Positions 11,011-22,884 of a stretch of 64,000 bases of DNA are shown in pieces. The translations under genes were made by a program, and so were the position numbers. The DNA is from Zonotrichia leucophrys gambelii (lineage: Eukaryota; Chordata; Aves; Passeriformes; Passerellidae), in contig NC_088173.1 of assembly GCF_028769735.1 (NCBI RefSeq), positions 69,996,463 through 70,060,462 on the forward strand. Direction: 5' to 3'. A model generated the notes under the pieces. It ran no database searches, was not told where the DNA came from, and saw only the letters and a list, made by a program, of their open reading frames with translations. Every line of letters begins with the position of its first letter. The first letter of the stretch is position 1.

Positions 11011-13721
11011 CCTCCTGATCATTATTTCCCCCTGCTTTTCTGTGTCAGGAATTGAAAGGTTTCTAACCCATTTTGGGGTCTGATTTTAATGGTGTCATTC
11101 ACACAGACCCCAGCAATCCTTATCACTGTGTGATTTCTGGGTCAAAGCCCTTGGCAATCATGCCAAATGTTTGGATTCAGCTTTCCAAGCCACACTTCCA
11201 GCTCCAGCAGTGGCAGGGTTTTACACAGGGGAGGATTCAGATCAAATTCAGGTGCCTTCAGCACTGCAAAATCCCTCAGGGTTCTCTTTATTGTGCCTGG
11301 AAAGAAATAGCCTTTTTAGGGTGAAAATAATCTCATCCCTACCAGACATCTCCGTTGGGCCAAGGAAATAATTTCCCAATTTTATTTCTCCCCAGCAACT
11401 GCAATGCGAGCATTGTGCTGTTACCCTCAGCATCAGCAGAAACCTAAAATTAAACATTTCCACCTGTGGAACATTTAAACATAAAATTAAACATTTCCTA
11501 TGGTCCATGGAGAATTGTGAATCCTGATGAAGTGTTTTGGTGACTCTGGAAATGAGATAAGTGAGGGGAGATAAGCTGTGTGTCCAAACACTGCCAGGAT
11601 TTGGGAATGCATCTCTGGCAGGGGCTGTGAAAGGCAAAAGAAGCTCATTTTTCTACCCAGTCAGGTCCATATCCTTTTGAGGTGTTCTCTGAAAGAAATT
11701 CAAGGAAACATCTGGCCTTTAATGTCTAGACACCATCCCTTGCAGAGTTTAGATCCTCAGTCTCTACTGGCATTGAGCTGAGGGAGGAGATGGCTCTGTC
11801 GTGCTGAGATGTGACCCAGGGGAGGAAAGGCAGTGTGGCCACTTCCCAAGACATCAGCTCAGGCCTTTCAGCTCCTTTTCACTCCCCAAATCCCTGTTGC
11901 TGTGCTGACAAAGCCCATTGGGATGTTCTGAACCCCATTCCCAAATTCCTCAATCCAGGAGAAGAAGAGCTTGGGCTGATCTCTGTGTGAGTTGTTGTTA
12001 TCCGGCAGGAGAAAAAGTTAATTTTCACCAATGAATGCCAATTCTTGCATGGGAGGCTGCCAGAAGAATATTTCCCCAGGCCTGACATGCCTGAAATATC
12101 CCCTGCTTTGGGAATATTTATTCCCAAATATATAAATCTTCCCTGTTCTGGGTGGCAACCATGTCCAGCAGTGGCCGTGCCCAAGACTTGCTCATCTCTA
12201 GGTCTGACCTTTTCACTCATTGCAAAATATTGTTGGAGTTTCTGCTCCAATTTCAGCTCTTTTTGAGGATTTAGGACACTGGATAATAGAATTTAAACCT
12301 AAAAATGGGATGGTGTTGATGTATTGGTTTGCTGATGGTTGAACTGCTTTATTCTTTTCTAGTGTTCAGTGTTACCAGTAGCTTATCTTTGTTGATGTAT
12401 TTTCCTTAAAGCTTCTTTTAAAAATATATCAGTGATTTTGATAAGAAGGATCTGTACTAAAAAAGATTTTTACTGTATTAAAAAAAAAGAAAAAAAAAAA
12501 AAAAAAAAGCAGAGGTGGAAAGGCTCTACATCACTGTGATTTCAAAAAATGACCTGGAATTGCTGGATTTTTCTTCCCCTGATCTTTGGTTCTGGCAGCT
12601 TTTTCTCACAGGGATATTTTTGCTTTCTCTGTTACATCTCCATTACTCCTGCCATCATTTTTCTAACCACAGACACAGCCCTAGATCCTTTCTCAGAAAT
12701 GTGTTGTGGGGTGTTTGCCTGTTAGAAAACAACCTTGCATTGTGAACTAGTGGGAAATAACTGTTAAAGGGGTTTGGGGCTAAAATCTGATGGCGCCAGA
12801 GATTTTCTGATTAGGAAACAGAAAAGATTAAGAAAATATTCTGATTAGGAACAATTTTCATATAAAGAGACCAAGAGAAAAATGCTTTTTTATTATTAAA
12901 TTACATATTTTATTTCTATTGTCACCATGCAGTTTTACAGCCCTGGCTTGCTGCTGACGAGGTATTGAAGTCCCAAAGGGTCTTTTCACCCTTCTCCCAA
13001 CACTTTTCCACCACACCATGAGGATGTTGTGTCCTGAGCTGGCTCTGAGAGCCAACACAGCTGCAGTTCTTACCCCAAGAGCTGTTTGAGGTGTTTCCCC
13101 ATGGAGTATTTTCCAGGAAGGCCATGCCCAGGTCAGGAGGCAGGGCTGGGTGAGCCTGGGTGCTCCCCAAGGCGCTGAGCCTTCAAAACAAGCCCTCAGA
13201 AGGAAGATTTCTGAGAAACATCCCTCTGCTTCCACGCAGGATCTGTTCTTGCTCGGGGCTGTTGGCATTTTGATGTCTCTTGAAGATGCAGCAGAGAAAT
13301 GGCTCTTGAGGAGTGACAGCACCAAACTCTGATTAATGTCTCCAAGGAGAGTCAACCAGAATGATTTCCTTTGAGCTGCCTCCATTTCCATATGTAGCCC
13401 AGACTTTGCTTGACAATGCTGTAGAAATGTGATGCTTGGAAAAAAAGCACTGCTTGTTATCAGGAATATTTCCCCTTCAGCCTTTAAGGAGAGATGAAAA
13501 AAACCCTCCCAAAGCTCTCCATAAAAGATCCTGGAATGTTAATTCTTAAATTAACAGGTTGAACACTCTCCCACGCCACCCCTACCTGAGGGTTTAAATT
13601 CTCATTTAGGAGACCTGCACACGGCCTGGGGATGGGAAGGAGCATGGAAATGTGAAGTTAAAAGACTGGTGGAAACCACAGGTTTCACACTCTTCACCTC
13701 TAATTGCTTCTAATTTACCAC
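11011..13721. other. No supported gene
   Basis: Apart from the poly(A) tract at 12480, nothing is recognised. A 177-codon minus frame at 12858-13391 shows no known motif. Confidence 0.6.
12480..12509. repeat. Poly(A) tract
   Basis: About 30 bp are almost entirely adenine. No obvious processed gene copy precedes it, so it is most likely a simple repeat. Confidence 0.85.
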
Positions 13722-14075
13722 AGAACCACATAATATCCTGAGCTGGAAGAAACCCACCAGGATCATTGATCCAGCTCCTGTCCCTGCACAGAGCCCCAAC
13801 AGTCCCACACTGGGCACTCCTGGGAGTGTTGTCCAAACTCTCCTGGAGCTCTGGCAGATTTGGGGCTGTGCCCATTCCCTGGGGAGCCTGGGGGCACCCT
13901 CTGGATGAGGAACCTTTCCCTGAAATCCAACCTAAACCTCTCCTGAGACAGCTCCAGATGTTTCCTGGGGTTCTGTCACTGTCACAGAGAGCAGAGATCA
14001 GAGCTGTCCCTACTCAGGAGGAGCTCCAGACCCCTCGGTCTCCTCTTCTCCAGGCTAAACCAACCAAGAGGCCTC
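13722..14075 (-). repeat. CR1 LINE 3' fragment, divergent subfamily
   Basis: Reverse CR1-type tail: CCACATAATATCCTGAGCTG, GATCATTGATCCAGCTCCTG, then CTCCTCTTCTCCAGGCTAAAC. It is more diverged than the neighbouring copies and ends just left of the LTR at 14161. Confidence 0.75.
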
Positions 14076-14160
14076 AACCACTCGTGGTATGGCTTCCCCT
14101 TTAAACCATTCACCATTTTCACCTTTGGACATTCTCTGACAGTTTTGTGTCCTCTTTTTT

Positions 14161-14818
14161 TGTGGCACTGTTCTGGATTGCCAAGCAAATTGTATTCTGT
14201 TTGCCATCTGCATGGCAGTTGTCTTCTGTTCATTGGGCAGTTTGCCTTATCTCTTCCACAATCACTCCTCCCTTGGGAGGGGACACCTGCTGATAACAGC
14301 CAATGAATGTCACTGCATGGCTGATAAGAACTGCAGCATCCCATTGGGAGATGTGAGCCCAGAGGGAGGAGCCAAGCATTGCTACCTGGATACAATCTGG
14401 AGATCCTGGAACACCAGCACGGCTTCTCCACTGCATTTGCAGAGGAACAACAGCTGCCTCTTCCATTGGATCTAAAGAGGGAGAGACTGCACCTTTCTAC
14501 AGGATCCCTGCTCCAGCAGAACCACCCCTGACACTGTAGGAGGGCTGCAGCCACAATTCCAATGGGACTGCTGCCAACACCCTGACCCACAGGGTGTCAG
14601 GTTGAGTTCTGAATCTGTCAGAATTGTTTTAGTTTACTGCACTGTTTATTTTATCTTTTTATTTTCTTCCCTAGTAAAGAACTGTTATTCCTGCTGCCAT
14701 ATTTTTGCCTGAGAGCCCCTTAATTTAAAATTTATAGCAATTTAGAGGGGGAGGGGTTTACATTTTGCATTTCAGGGGAGGCTTCCTTAGCAGACCTCTG
14801 TCTTTCCAAACCAAGACA
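14161..14818 (+). mobile_element. Solo LTR-like element, second copy of the 5215 family
   Basis: It starts TGTGGCACTG and ends CCAAGACA. It matches 5215-5901 throughout, with scattered substitutions and small indels. Being in the same orientation about 9 kb apart with unrelated DNA between, the two are better read as separate insertions than as one provirus. Confidence 0.65.
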
Positions 14819-15604
14819 AGCACCAATTCCTGAGGGGTGGCTGCAGTTCTTATGGACAAGTTCACCCCAGCACACAGCAGCAGCTTTGTCCTGGGAGTGG
14901 AATGACTGAGGCGTTCCCAGTCTGGAAGTGCAGAGCCATTGAGATTGTCTGCACTGAGCAGAGAAATCCCAGCTCTGAGCAGAGCCCTCCGGAGCCGCGC
15001 TCACGATTTACAAGCTCACGGCTGCGTTGTCACACACTGTCACCAAGTGTCTGGCACTTGGCCACTCTCTGCCTCCCTCTTCTCCTAATTGCTGAGTTAA
15101 CAGACCACTGATCATGCTCAAAGGGTCAGAAGTGTGAGGCTGAGAGTGGGAAAGAAGCTGGAGAAGTGGCTCCAAAAAAGGCCGCTTTTCTCATCACGCA
15201 GAGGGAGTTAATTTTCATTGTCTTGAGCAAGAGCTGGGAGTTTCCAGCCACCCCCAAGCACAGCACACGCTGCAGCCTGTAAAGATTTTGCTTTTTTTAA
15301 TTGCTAGAGCAGCTCTTTGCTACGTAGTGCAGCAGCAGAGTCCTGCTGCTGCTGTCCAAGGTCCGTGTGCTTGGTGGGAGGAGCAGGAAAACACCCGGCG
15401 TGTGTTGGCTGCCCGGATCTGAGCCTGGAAATAGTCTGGGATTAGTGGTGAAAAAATGCTGGGAGAAGGGTGAAAAGATCCTTTAAGACTTCAAGACCTT
15501 GTCAGCATAAAGCCAGAATCTGCACAGTGGCAATAGAAATAAAATATGTAATTTGAATTAAGAGCAAATAGCATGGAGCGTGTGAAACAGTAAAAATGTA
15601 TAAA

Positions 15605-15629
15605 AATAATAAATAAATAAATAAATAGT
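15605..15629. repeat. (AATA)n microsatellite
   Basis: A short AATAAATA array of about six units. Confidence 0.85.
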
Positions 15630-15934
15630 CTGCCTCCCTTGGAGGGGTGGATTGAGCACTGGGATGCTGAAACACAGCAGAGTTGGCACAGAAATCCTGG
15701 GAGCTTCTAGAGAAGCTGTGGTGGTGGGAACATCTCCTGCCTCTGACAGAGACCATCTCCAGGATGGGTTTTTTGTGCCCACCCTGGTGATGTTTTTGTC
15801 CGGCATCCACAGGATGTGGAGCTCACCTGTATTTGTGTCATCCTCCCTCAGGCTGGCCCTGGTGGGAGTTTAGGCTGCAGAGAGAGCTCCTGTCCCACCT
15901 CCTGGGACACCAAGCCACGATGCAGCTCCACCTT

Positions 15935-15985
15935 GGAGAATCCCAGAATGGTTTGTGTGGGAAGGGACCTTAAAATTTACCCAGT
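15935..15985 (-). repeat. CR1 3' terminal fragment, short
   Basis: It contains only the last ~50 bp of a CR1 tail (GAATCCCAGAATGGTTTGTG, GGGAAGGGACCTTAAAA). Confidence 0.7.
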
Positions 15986-16174
15986 TTACACTTGCTTGTG
16001 AATGAGGGAGGTCCAGCTCTTCACACATTAAAGTATTTGTATAATATCATTTTTTAACTCCTGCTATCTTCTGAAATTGTGTGTTCTACATGGAAGATTT
16101 TGTCATTAAAAAAAAAAAAAGTGAATTGCCAGAGCAGGGCTGTCTGCTTCCTTCCCTGGATGCCAGTACTGAGA

Positions 16175-16318
16175 AGGGCTGGAAAAATTTCTTGGAAGTG
16201 CTCAAGGCCAGGTTGGATGAGGCTTGGAACAACTTGCTCTAATGGAAAGTGTCCCTGCCTGTGGCAGGGGATGATCTTTAAGGTCTCTCCAACTTAAATT
16301 GTTCTGTGATTCTATGAA
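16175..16318 (+). repeat. CR1 LINE 3' fragment
   Basis: Forward CR1 tail: CTCAAGGCCAGGTTGGATGA, GATGATCTTTAAGGTCTCTCC and the terminal TTCTGTGATTCTATGAAA. Confidence 0.85.
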
Positions 16319-17224
16319 ATACCCATTTTTTACCTTAATATGATGATTTTAAAGCACTGACCTGCCTGTTCATCTGGTGGTGTTGGGGTTTTGCTTAAAC
16401 TCCATCTCAGAGCAATGCACAAGACAGAGAAAAGGAATAGTCAGGCTATTGTACAGTGAATATGAAAAATTTCCAGATTAAAATGGCAATAAAGTAAAGA
16501 ATAAAGTTCATTTCTTACCTGAGGACACAGGTGGAAAGTGTCTTGTGACTCCCTTTCAGTTTTATTGACACAAGACTCAAAACAGCAGGAGCTTTTTCAC
16601 ATGGCAGGTCAGAGATCTGTAAATCATCTTGCCAAAAAATTCTGGATGATAAATGGAGTGGGAAATTAGACAGATCATCCAAATCCTAAAATACTGAAGT
16701 TGGAAGGGCAGCCTGGAGGCTTCTGAATCTGTGCCATATTCAAAGCAAAATCAGGTTCAGAGGCAGGTCAGGTTCTGGGAGCTCAGGTTTGAATTTGGCC
16801 AGTCCCCCTCACTTGCCACCATCAGCCTTCTGCTTGCCAAGCTCAGCAGTGCTCATGATGTGGGGTTATCCAATCCCAGATGAAAGATTGGGCATTCCCT
16901 GTGGAAAACCACTGACCCCTGCACAGAAATCATGGATAAACAAAGAATTTCCTGAACTAAATATGGTTTGATGCCTTCAAAGGGTGGGAAGGCACGTGAT
17001 CCAGGCTGTCCTTGTCCTAATAATTTTCCTAAAGTGCCTCCTATTGTTGGAAGGGGAATTGTGGGTTGAACAGATTTTTATTTCAAGAGGAAGAATGTGG
17101 CAAAGGGTTGCAAGATCATAACTGGGCTGGAGACGGTGAACAGGGCTGATCACTCCTTCTCCTTCTTGAGACAGGGATCAGCCAGAGCCTAAAGATGGTT
17201 TAAAAGGTGGTGTAAAAGCGGGAA

Positions 17225-17345
17225 GGGAGGCACTTCACCTAAAAAGTGATTAAACTGTGGAACTCGTTGCTTCGGGATAACAGAGTGGGGAAAAATTAAA
17301 CAGAGGGGAAGGACAGCAGGTGTTGGAGGTTATTAAACATTGCAA
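17225..17345 (+). repeat. Possible ancient CR1/L3-type LINE remnant
   Basis: The string TTAAACTGTGGAACTCGTTG followed by GGAGGTTATTAAACAT resembles the tail of old CR1/L3-like LINEs. Divergence is high and the boundaries are loose. Confidence 0.4.
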
Positions 17346-18650
17346 GAGCCCTGCTGGCTCAGCTGAGCCTTTAAGTGGTGGGACAGGGAAGGATTCCATA
17401 TATTTTTGTTGATCTGGCTCTGTAAGAATCCAGGTCTGTGCTCCAGGTTGGATCAGCTTCCAGTCTGGTTGAGGTTCCTTTGTCCCAGCAGATGGAGGAG
17501 GTGGCAGCATCCCTGAGGAGATGAGGAACAGGATGCCTTGCTGAGCTGTCCCTGCACATCTCCGGATCTGCCTGTTAATCCATGAAGTGCTGGGCTCAAA
17601 GTGGGGAGATCAGATTTTTTGGGGAGAAAACCAGTATTTTACTCCTTGGGCTTTACCTCTCTTGCCTGGCTTTGCTCAGTCATTATCAAAACCCTACAAA
17701 CCCCCACAGAGGGTTTTTCAAAACTGCCTTTTCTCCCCAGATCGCCCTGCCTGCATTCCTGCATTTCCCCTGCACAGGGAGCAGAATAAAAAGCTGACTT
17801 GAGACCTCATTTAATGCCTGAATTAGTTCAATTTTCTCTGCCTGAGGCTCCTCATTTTTTTCCACTGTCTTGCTGTTGGCCTGCTGGGAATCTCTCATTG
17901 TCCACAAAAGTTTCTCTCGTGCTCCTAAATTGATGATTTTTTCCCTGAGCTCAAATTTTTGCCTAAATATGGACTCTTTCAGGGCTAATTTCTCTTCATA
18001 GTTTGCTTAGGCACACGTGTGTGTGCGCTAAAATCAGTTTCAAAATGGCTCAGATTTATTTTTAAGCCGGGGTGGGTTTTTTTTTGCAGATGCCAAAAGC
18101 ATTGATTCCTGTCTGATTAAAAAAAAAATAAAACCCACGGAGTATTTTCAGCATGATTTAGTGGCTCATCTACAAGGATCTTGACTGGCTTAGCTAAATT
18201 GTTGGTGCTCACTCGTGTGTGGAAAAGGCCCTGGTGTCTTTGGATGCACATTATTTTATTTAACCCAAACACAATTTAATCTTGGGGAGTTAAAAAGCTA
18301 GAGTTGAGGCTGATGTCTCAAAGCTTGAGTCAATCACTTCTGGGAAAAGCAACCTACCTCATTATTTTTTGGAGCAAAATGTTTTAGTGGAGCTGTCGTC
18401 TTTAAATAATTTTGGATGCAAACTTCTGACATTGTTTGTGGGAAGAAAGCTTTCCTTTTAAATTTTTTCCTTCATATTTTTCATTTTAAACTGTAGAAGC
18501 ATTTGTCAGGTAAGCCTTGAGTGCAACAAAACATTCAATTCCAAGTCAAGGCAAACACTGATTTTTTTTTTGAGAAATAAAACCATTTTGCTCGATTTTT
18601 TGCTTAGAAGAAGTTTGGGGTTTGGATCATCCAGAATCCTGTTTTTTCTT

Positions 18651-19385
18651 TTACTTTTTAAATTCTGGAAGAACCCTCAAACCTGAAAAACCAGCTATTT
18701 GTATAATTTCACTTAAAAAGTGAAACACTACTTCATAGCTCTGTTGCAGAATAGGAGTGACAAAAATGCCATCAGAATAAGGACGTTTAGAGGAATTAAA
18801 CAACATTATGATTTTTAAGACAGTTAAAAAAACCCCAGCACAGAAAATAAGTGAAATAATGACCTTAGGCACAGCAATAAATACACTGCAGCAGCACCAC
18901 CAGATCCTGTTGTGTGCTGGATGTGAAATGAGCTGTCTTGGGGCTCTCCACGCTGCCAAGACAGCCTGAATTAGCAGCTGGTCAGTTTTCATGCAGACAG
19001 CTCTGTCAGAAGGGCAGGGAAGGAGCTGAGGGAGGAAAGTGGAGCCTGCAGGATCTTCGTGCCCCCCTGGCAGGACAGAAGCTGTGACAGCTGCTGTTGA
19101 GATGTTGTGGCAGAGGAGATGCTGGCCTGGAGGGTTTTTTTGGGAGAAAAAGAGGTTGGTTTTGTGAAGCAGGTCCTGAGATGGGCAGTCAGAGTGTGCC
19201 CTACAGACATGGTGTGTGGGACTCCAGTTCAGTCCTTTAGGATCATTCCTGATTAGGTTCTCCTTCAAATCTCTGCTCTGTCTTAAAGCATCTCCCTCTG
19301 GAGACAGCAGACAGCCTCCCCTGCTCCTCTGTGCAATTCTGAGTCCATCTGTGAGGACAGGAGCTCGGGGAACATCTGGGCACAT
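18651..19385 (-). other. Unexplained 244-codon open frame, no recognised homology
   Basis: An open frame runs from an ATG at 19385 to a stop at 18651 in DNA of ordinary base composition, unlike the other long open frames here, which lie in GC-rich or simple-repeat DNA. The predicted product has one hydrophobic stretch (VIISLIFCAGVFLTVLKIIML) and no motif I know. No promoter or splice context supports expression. It is most likely a chance frame or the relic of an unrecognised repeat. Confidence 0.15.
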
Positions 19386-19819
19386 TGCAGTGTCCAACCC
19401 CACAGTCCCTCAGGACATTCCCAGTGGGCTCGAGCCACTTCCCCTGCTGTCACCCACCCATCCAAACTGGAAATCTCACTGGGCATCCTGAGGAAAAGCA
19501 GCTCTAAAATGAGACAGGGGAGAAATGGCTGCTGAGAAGAGGCCAAATGAGAACACAAAACACATCCCAGGAGAAATACTGATTGCTAAGCCAAGCCCTG
19601 CCAGCAGTCAGCCAGGACATCCAACACCCAGCTCGGATATGGATGAAGGCCTCAGAGTTCCTGGTGGTGTCAGAGGTGGGACTGCACCACTCATGCCAGA
19701 TAAAGCAAATCTGGAGTAAAAAGAGCACTACAAACAACTTTTCCTGAGCTTCTGATCAGTCTGGCTTTGACAAAAAACCCCAGAGATGTTCAGCTAGGAC
19801 TGGAGCAGGCATCAACTAC

Positions 19820-19958
19820 CTTGGAATTGTCCAAGGCCTGGTTGGACAGGGCTTGGGGCAACTTGGGATAGTGAAAAGTGTCCTTGCCCATGGTTTTAAA
19901 GATGATTTTTAAGGTTCTTTCCAACACAAACCACACTGGGATTTTATGATATTATGAT
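19820..19958 (+). repeat. CR1 LINE 3' fragment
   Basis: Forward CR1 tail: TGTCCAAGGCCTGGTTGGAC, TTTTTAAGGTTCTTTCCAAC and a terminal TTTTATGATATTATGAT. Confidence 0.85.
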
Positions 19959-20814
19959 CAAACAGGCAAAGGTTTGTGTGGCTGCAAATTTGACACTACA
20001 AGGCTGATAATGAGGAAAGACAACTGCAGGAAAGGAAAGCAACTCCCACCACCACAAAAAAAGTGAAGAGACACTTTGAAGTCAGAGGGACCAAAGATTC
20101 TACACCAAAATAAGGAAACCAAACCTTTTTTTTTCTTTTTTCTTTTTTTTTTTAAGAAAAAGATAACATCATTCAGTGTATTTTTTCAAGCTTGCTGGAC
20201 ATCATACCGAAATACCGTAAAGCTGTCAGGGAAATTATATGTTTTTTTTTCTGTTGTCAACCAAAGCGTGCTTTTATGGAGTCAATTAGCCACAAATGAT
20301 GAACACACGTCACTTGTCTGGGAATGAATTACAGTACAACCCAATAAACACATCTGGCTTTGCTCTCTGATCATTGCCCTGATGAGCAGGAGGCGTCAAA
20401 CTTCCCTATCTAACCATGAAGGAAACTCCGTGTTCGTTTGTGTTTTACCCTCCAAATTCATCTCCTCCAAGTGCTGCAGTGCTACAGTGTGGGGGGAACG
20501 GGGGCATTGGTATTTCTGCTCTGACGTGCAAACCTGGACGTGAGCTCAGGGTGTGAAATGCAATTACCTCGGGAAAAGGGCTCGGATAAGCTGGGATGGC
20601 ACAGAGGGCTTGGGTGTACAACGGAGCTGCTGTCAGATTCCACAGAGAAGTGCAGCCAGTGTTGTCTTTACACAGGATTTTGTGTGCCCTCCACAGACCT
20701 TAGAGCCCTTTTTGAAGGTGGAGAGCCACAGTCTTATCAAGTTTTTAGAGTTTTTTTTCGTTTGGTTGGTTGGCTGGGAGGATTTCTTTTCTTTTCCTTT
20801 TTTTGTTTTTAAAC

Positions 20815-20900
20815 TTTTATAACAGATGGGTAAACTGAGGCACAGAAAGGTGGTGTGACTGGCCCACAGTCATTGGTAGACCTTGAACCCCCCAGGTCTT
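20815..20900 (+). repeat. MIR-like SINE fragment downstream of the HTR7-like stop
   Basis: The segment contains the diagnostic MIR order: an ACAGATGGGTAAACTGAGGC-like start, CACAGAAAGGTGGTGTGACT, then GCCCACAGTCATTGGTAGACC and GAACCC. It resembles the MIR consensus I know from amniotes (AAACTGAGGCACAGAGAGGTTAAG type). It lies about 180 bp past the receptor stop codon, so it is probably in the 3' UTR or just beyond it. Confidence 0.65.
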
Positions 20901-21047
20901 GCTCCCACCTGGGACAGAGTGAGAAGGAAGGGCTGTTCCCAAAGTTCCCTCCACTTGTTCCCAGGGTGAGGGGAAGGACCATCACCCTCAGCGGCAATGT
21001 CTGGTGGGGCTGGACAGCTCCTGCAAGCCCCTGGGAGGCCAGGGAAG
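20890..21047. repeat. 157-bp direct repeat, copy 1 (3' of HTR7-like exon 2)
   Basis: This block is nearly identical to 21954-22110, with about eight differences over 150 bases by eye. It starts at the end of the MIR-like fragment and ends about 30 bp from the stop codon of exon 2. Continuity with the MIR end suggests that this copy is the original. Confidence 0.9.
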
Positions 21048-21077
21048 CGAGGGCATGGAGAGGCAGGAGGTCAGGCA

Positions 21078-21849
21078 CTACAGGATGCACTCGTGCCTCT
21101 CCGTGGCTTTCAGGGCCTCGTGCATGCTGGCGGCCGAGAGCCTCCTGTTGATGTTCCTGTACCTGCAGCGCAGCAGGTTCCAGAAAGTAGTCCTCAAATC
21201 CCTGTTGAAGAAGGCGTAGATGAGGGGGTTGATGAGGGAGTTGGTGTAACCCAGCCAGAGCAGAGTCCTCTCCAGCCTCAGGGGCATGCAGCTGCAGCGG
21301 ATGCCGCAGATGAACGGCCGCGCCGTGGACATCAGGAAGAAGGGCAGCCAGCAGAACGTGAAGGCCCCCACGATGATGCCGAGGGTCCTGGCGGCTTTCT
21401 GCTCCCTCTTGAAGATGGAAATGTTCTTGCGGTCCTGGCGGAGCAGCTTGGAGAGCGTGGCACACTCCTCGGCGGCCTTGGTGCGGCGGGAGCTGTGGTG
21501 GGCGCGGGCGGAGGCCTCGAGGCAGTAGACGCCCTCGTCCTCGTAGTGCTTGGGGAAGTTCATGAAGCGGTGCTTCTCGGCGCTCACCTTGGCCGCCTGG
21601 TAGATGCGGCTGTACATCACCAGCATGACGGCCATGGGGATGTAGAAGGCCACCCCCGTGGAGTAGACGGTGTAGCCAAAGTCCTGGCTGATGAGGCACA
21701 CCCGCTCCACCGTCACGTTCTGGGCCCAGCCGAAGAGCGGAGGGAGGGTGATGGAGGCCGACAGGAGCCACACGATGAAGACCATCTTGGCCATCAGCTT
21801 CCCGTTCTGCCTCACGGGGTAGGTCAGAGGCCGCGTGATGCCCAGGTAC
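21078..21849 (-). CDS. HTR7L: 5-HT7-type serotonin receptor (HTR7-like), coding exon 2 and stop
   Basis: This exon supplies the last 256 residues and the stop codon. It follows an acceptor CCCCGCAG at 21857-21850 and keeps the frame (G completes the Arg of DRY, then YLGITRPLTYP). Visible features are TM4 (WLLSASITLPPLFGW), the ECL2 cysteine (VCLISQDF), TM5 (YSTGVAFYIP), an ICL3 that differs strongly from human 5-HT7, TM6 (FCWLPFFLMSTARPF), TM7 (NSLINPLIYAF) and a helix-8 region with cysteine (LLRCRYRNINRR). The protein stops at HECIL. From memory, human HTR7 isoforms continue roughly 20-60 residues further and are alternatively spliced there, so this tail is short. No frameshift or internal stop is seen. 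Codons are GC-rich compared with the flanks, as expected for a maintained coding exon. The neighbour on the same strand, upstream, is SLC4A11. Confidence 0.95.
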
Positions 21850-21891
21850 CTGCGGGGAGGAGAAGGAGTTGTCAGGGGTTAGGGGTGGGTG

Positions 21892-21953
21892 CTCTGAGGT
21901 GGTTTTCACTCCCTCTGAGGTGGTTTTCACTCCCTCTGAGGTGGTTTTCACCA
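21892..21953. repeat. 21-bp tandem repeat, about three copies
   Basis: The unit CTCTGAGGTGGTTTTCACTCC is repeated almost perfectly and abuts copy 2 of the 157-bp direct repeat. It lies about 43 bp upstream of the exon 2 acceptor. Confidence 0.9.
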
Positions 21954-22110
21954 CCCCAGGTCTTGCCCCCACCTGGGACAGAGTGAGAAGGAAGGGCTGT
22001 TCCCAAAGTTCCCTCCACTTGTTCCCAGGGTGAGGGAAAGGACCATCACCCTCAGTGGTAATGTCTGGTGGGGCTGGACAGTTTCTACCAGCCCCTGGGA
22101 GGAACTGTCA
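21954..22110. repeat. 157-bp direct repeat, copy 2 (intron, upstream of exon 2)
   Basis: This is the second copy of the 20890-21047 block, in the same orientation, about 105 bp upstream of the exon 2 acceptor on the minus strand. The spacing between copies is 1,064 bp, and exon 2 lies between them. Confidence 0.9.
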
Positions 22111-22237
22111 AGCTGTGAGGTAATTTTGGCCCTCAAAGGGGGCAAGAAATGAATTCACCAAATGAAAATCTCCACAGGCATGGGATCTCTTGACTAAACA
22201 CCACAATTTATTCCTCACTTTCTTGCGATCATCCCAT

Positions 22238-22392
22238 ATGTGGAATCACAGAATGGTTTGGGTTGGAAAGACCTTAAAGACCACCCCATTCCAACCCCAT
22301 GCCATGAGCAGAGACACCTTCCACTATCCCAGGTTGCTCCAAGCCCTGTCTAACCTGGCCTTGGACACTTCCAGGGATGGGGTATCCATAAC
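22238..22392 (-). repeat. CR1 LINE 3' fragment in the HTR7-like intron
   Basis: Reverse CR1 tail: GGAATCACAGAATGGTTTGG, GTTGGAAAGACCTTAAAGAC, CCTTCCACTATCCCAGGTTG. Confidence 0.9.
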
Positions 22393-22884
22393 ATGAGGTG
22401 TCATTGAACTGCTGAGTGCAGTCTGAACTGTGCATGATCTCCTGGGGAATAAAAATACTTTAAAAAGCCTGGTTTTCAGGAATAAAAACTGCCTTAAGAA
22501 TTTTTATTTTTCCACCAGAACTACTCTGCCCAGAGAACATGCAACAGCTTCCAGCCATGGCATGTAACTTGCTCCAAAGTTTTGCCCTTCCCAAGGAGAC
22601 ACCCAGGAGTGGTCTGGGTGATGCTCAGAGTGATGTGCCACAGGACTGATTCCAGATGAAAGGAATAACTCCTAGCAGTGCTTAATGGGAAGTGGGAAGC
22701 ACTGCAGCCTTCTCTTATTTGTTGGTGAAGAAATACAACCTGCAGCTGGGATGGCCCTGGGAGACCAAGAAATAATCTTGCCTTTGGGGAAGATTTAAAG
22801 ATGTGTCTGGATAAGCCCTGCAAGCAAAGTTGGAGAGTGGACGATGTTGTCTGGGGACAGTTTTGGGGCCCCTCATGACAAGAA

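Noticed and set aside
5215..14818. A single provirus bounded by the two homologous LTRs
   Set aside because: The 9 kb between them holds CR1 copies and other LTRs but no gag, pol or env-like frames, so two independent solo LTRs are more likely.
20809..21986. Open frames of 387 (minus) and 329 (plus) codons across receptor exon 2
   Set aside because: They are other-frame shadows of the GC-rich receptor exon; only the 21078-21849 minus frame gives the conserved GPCR protein.
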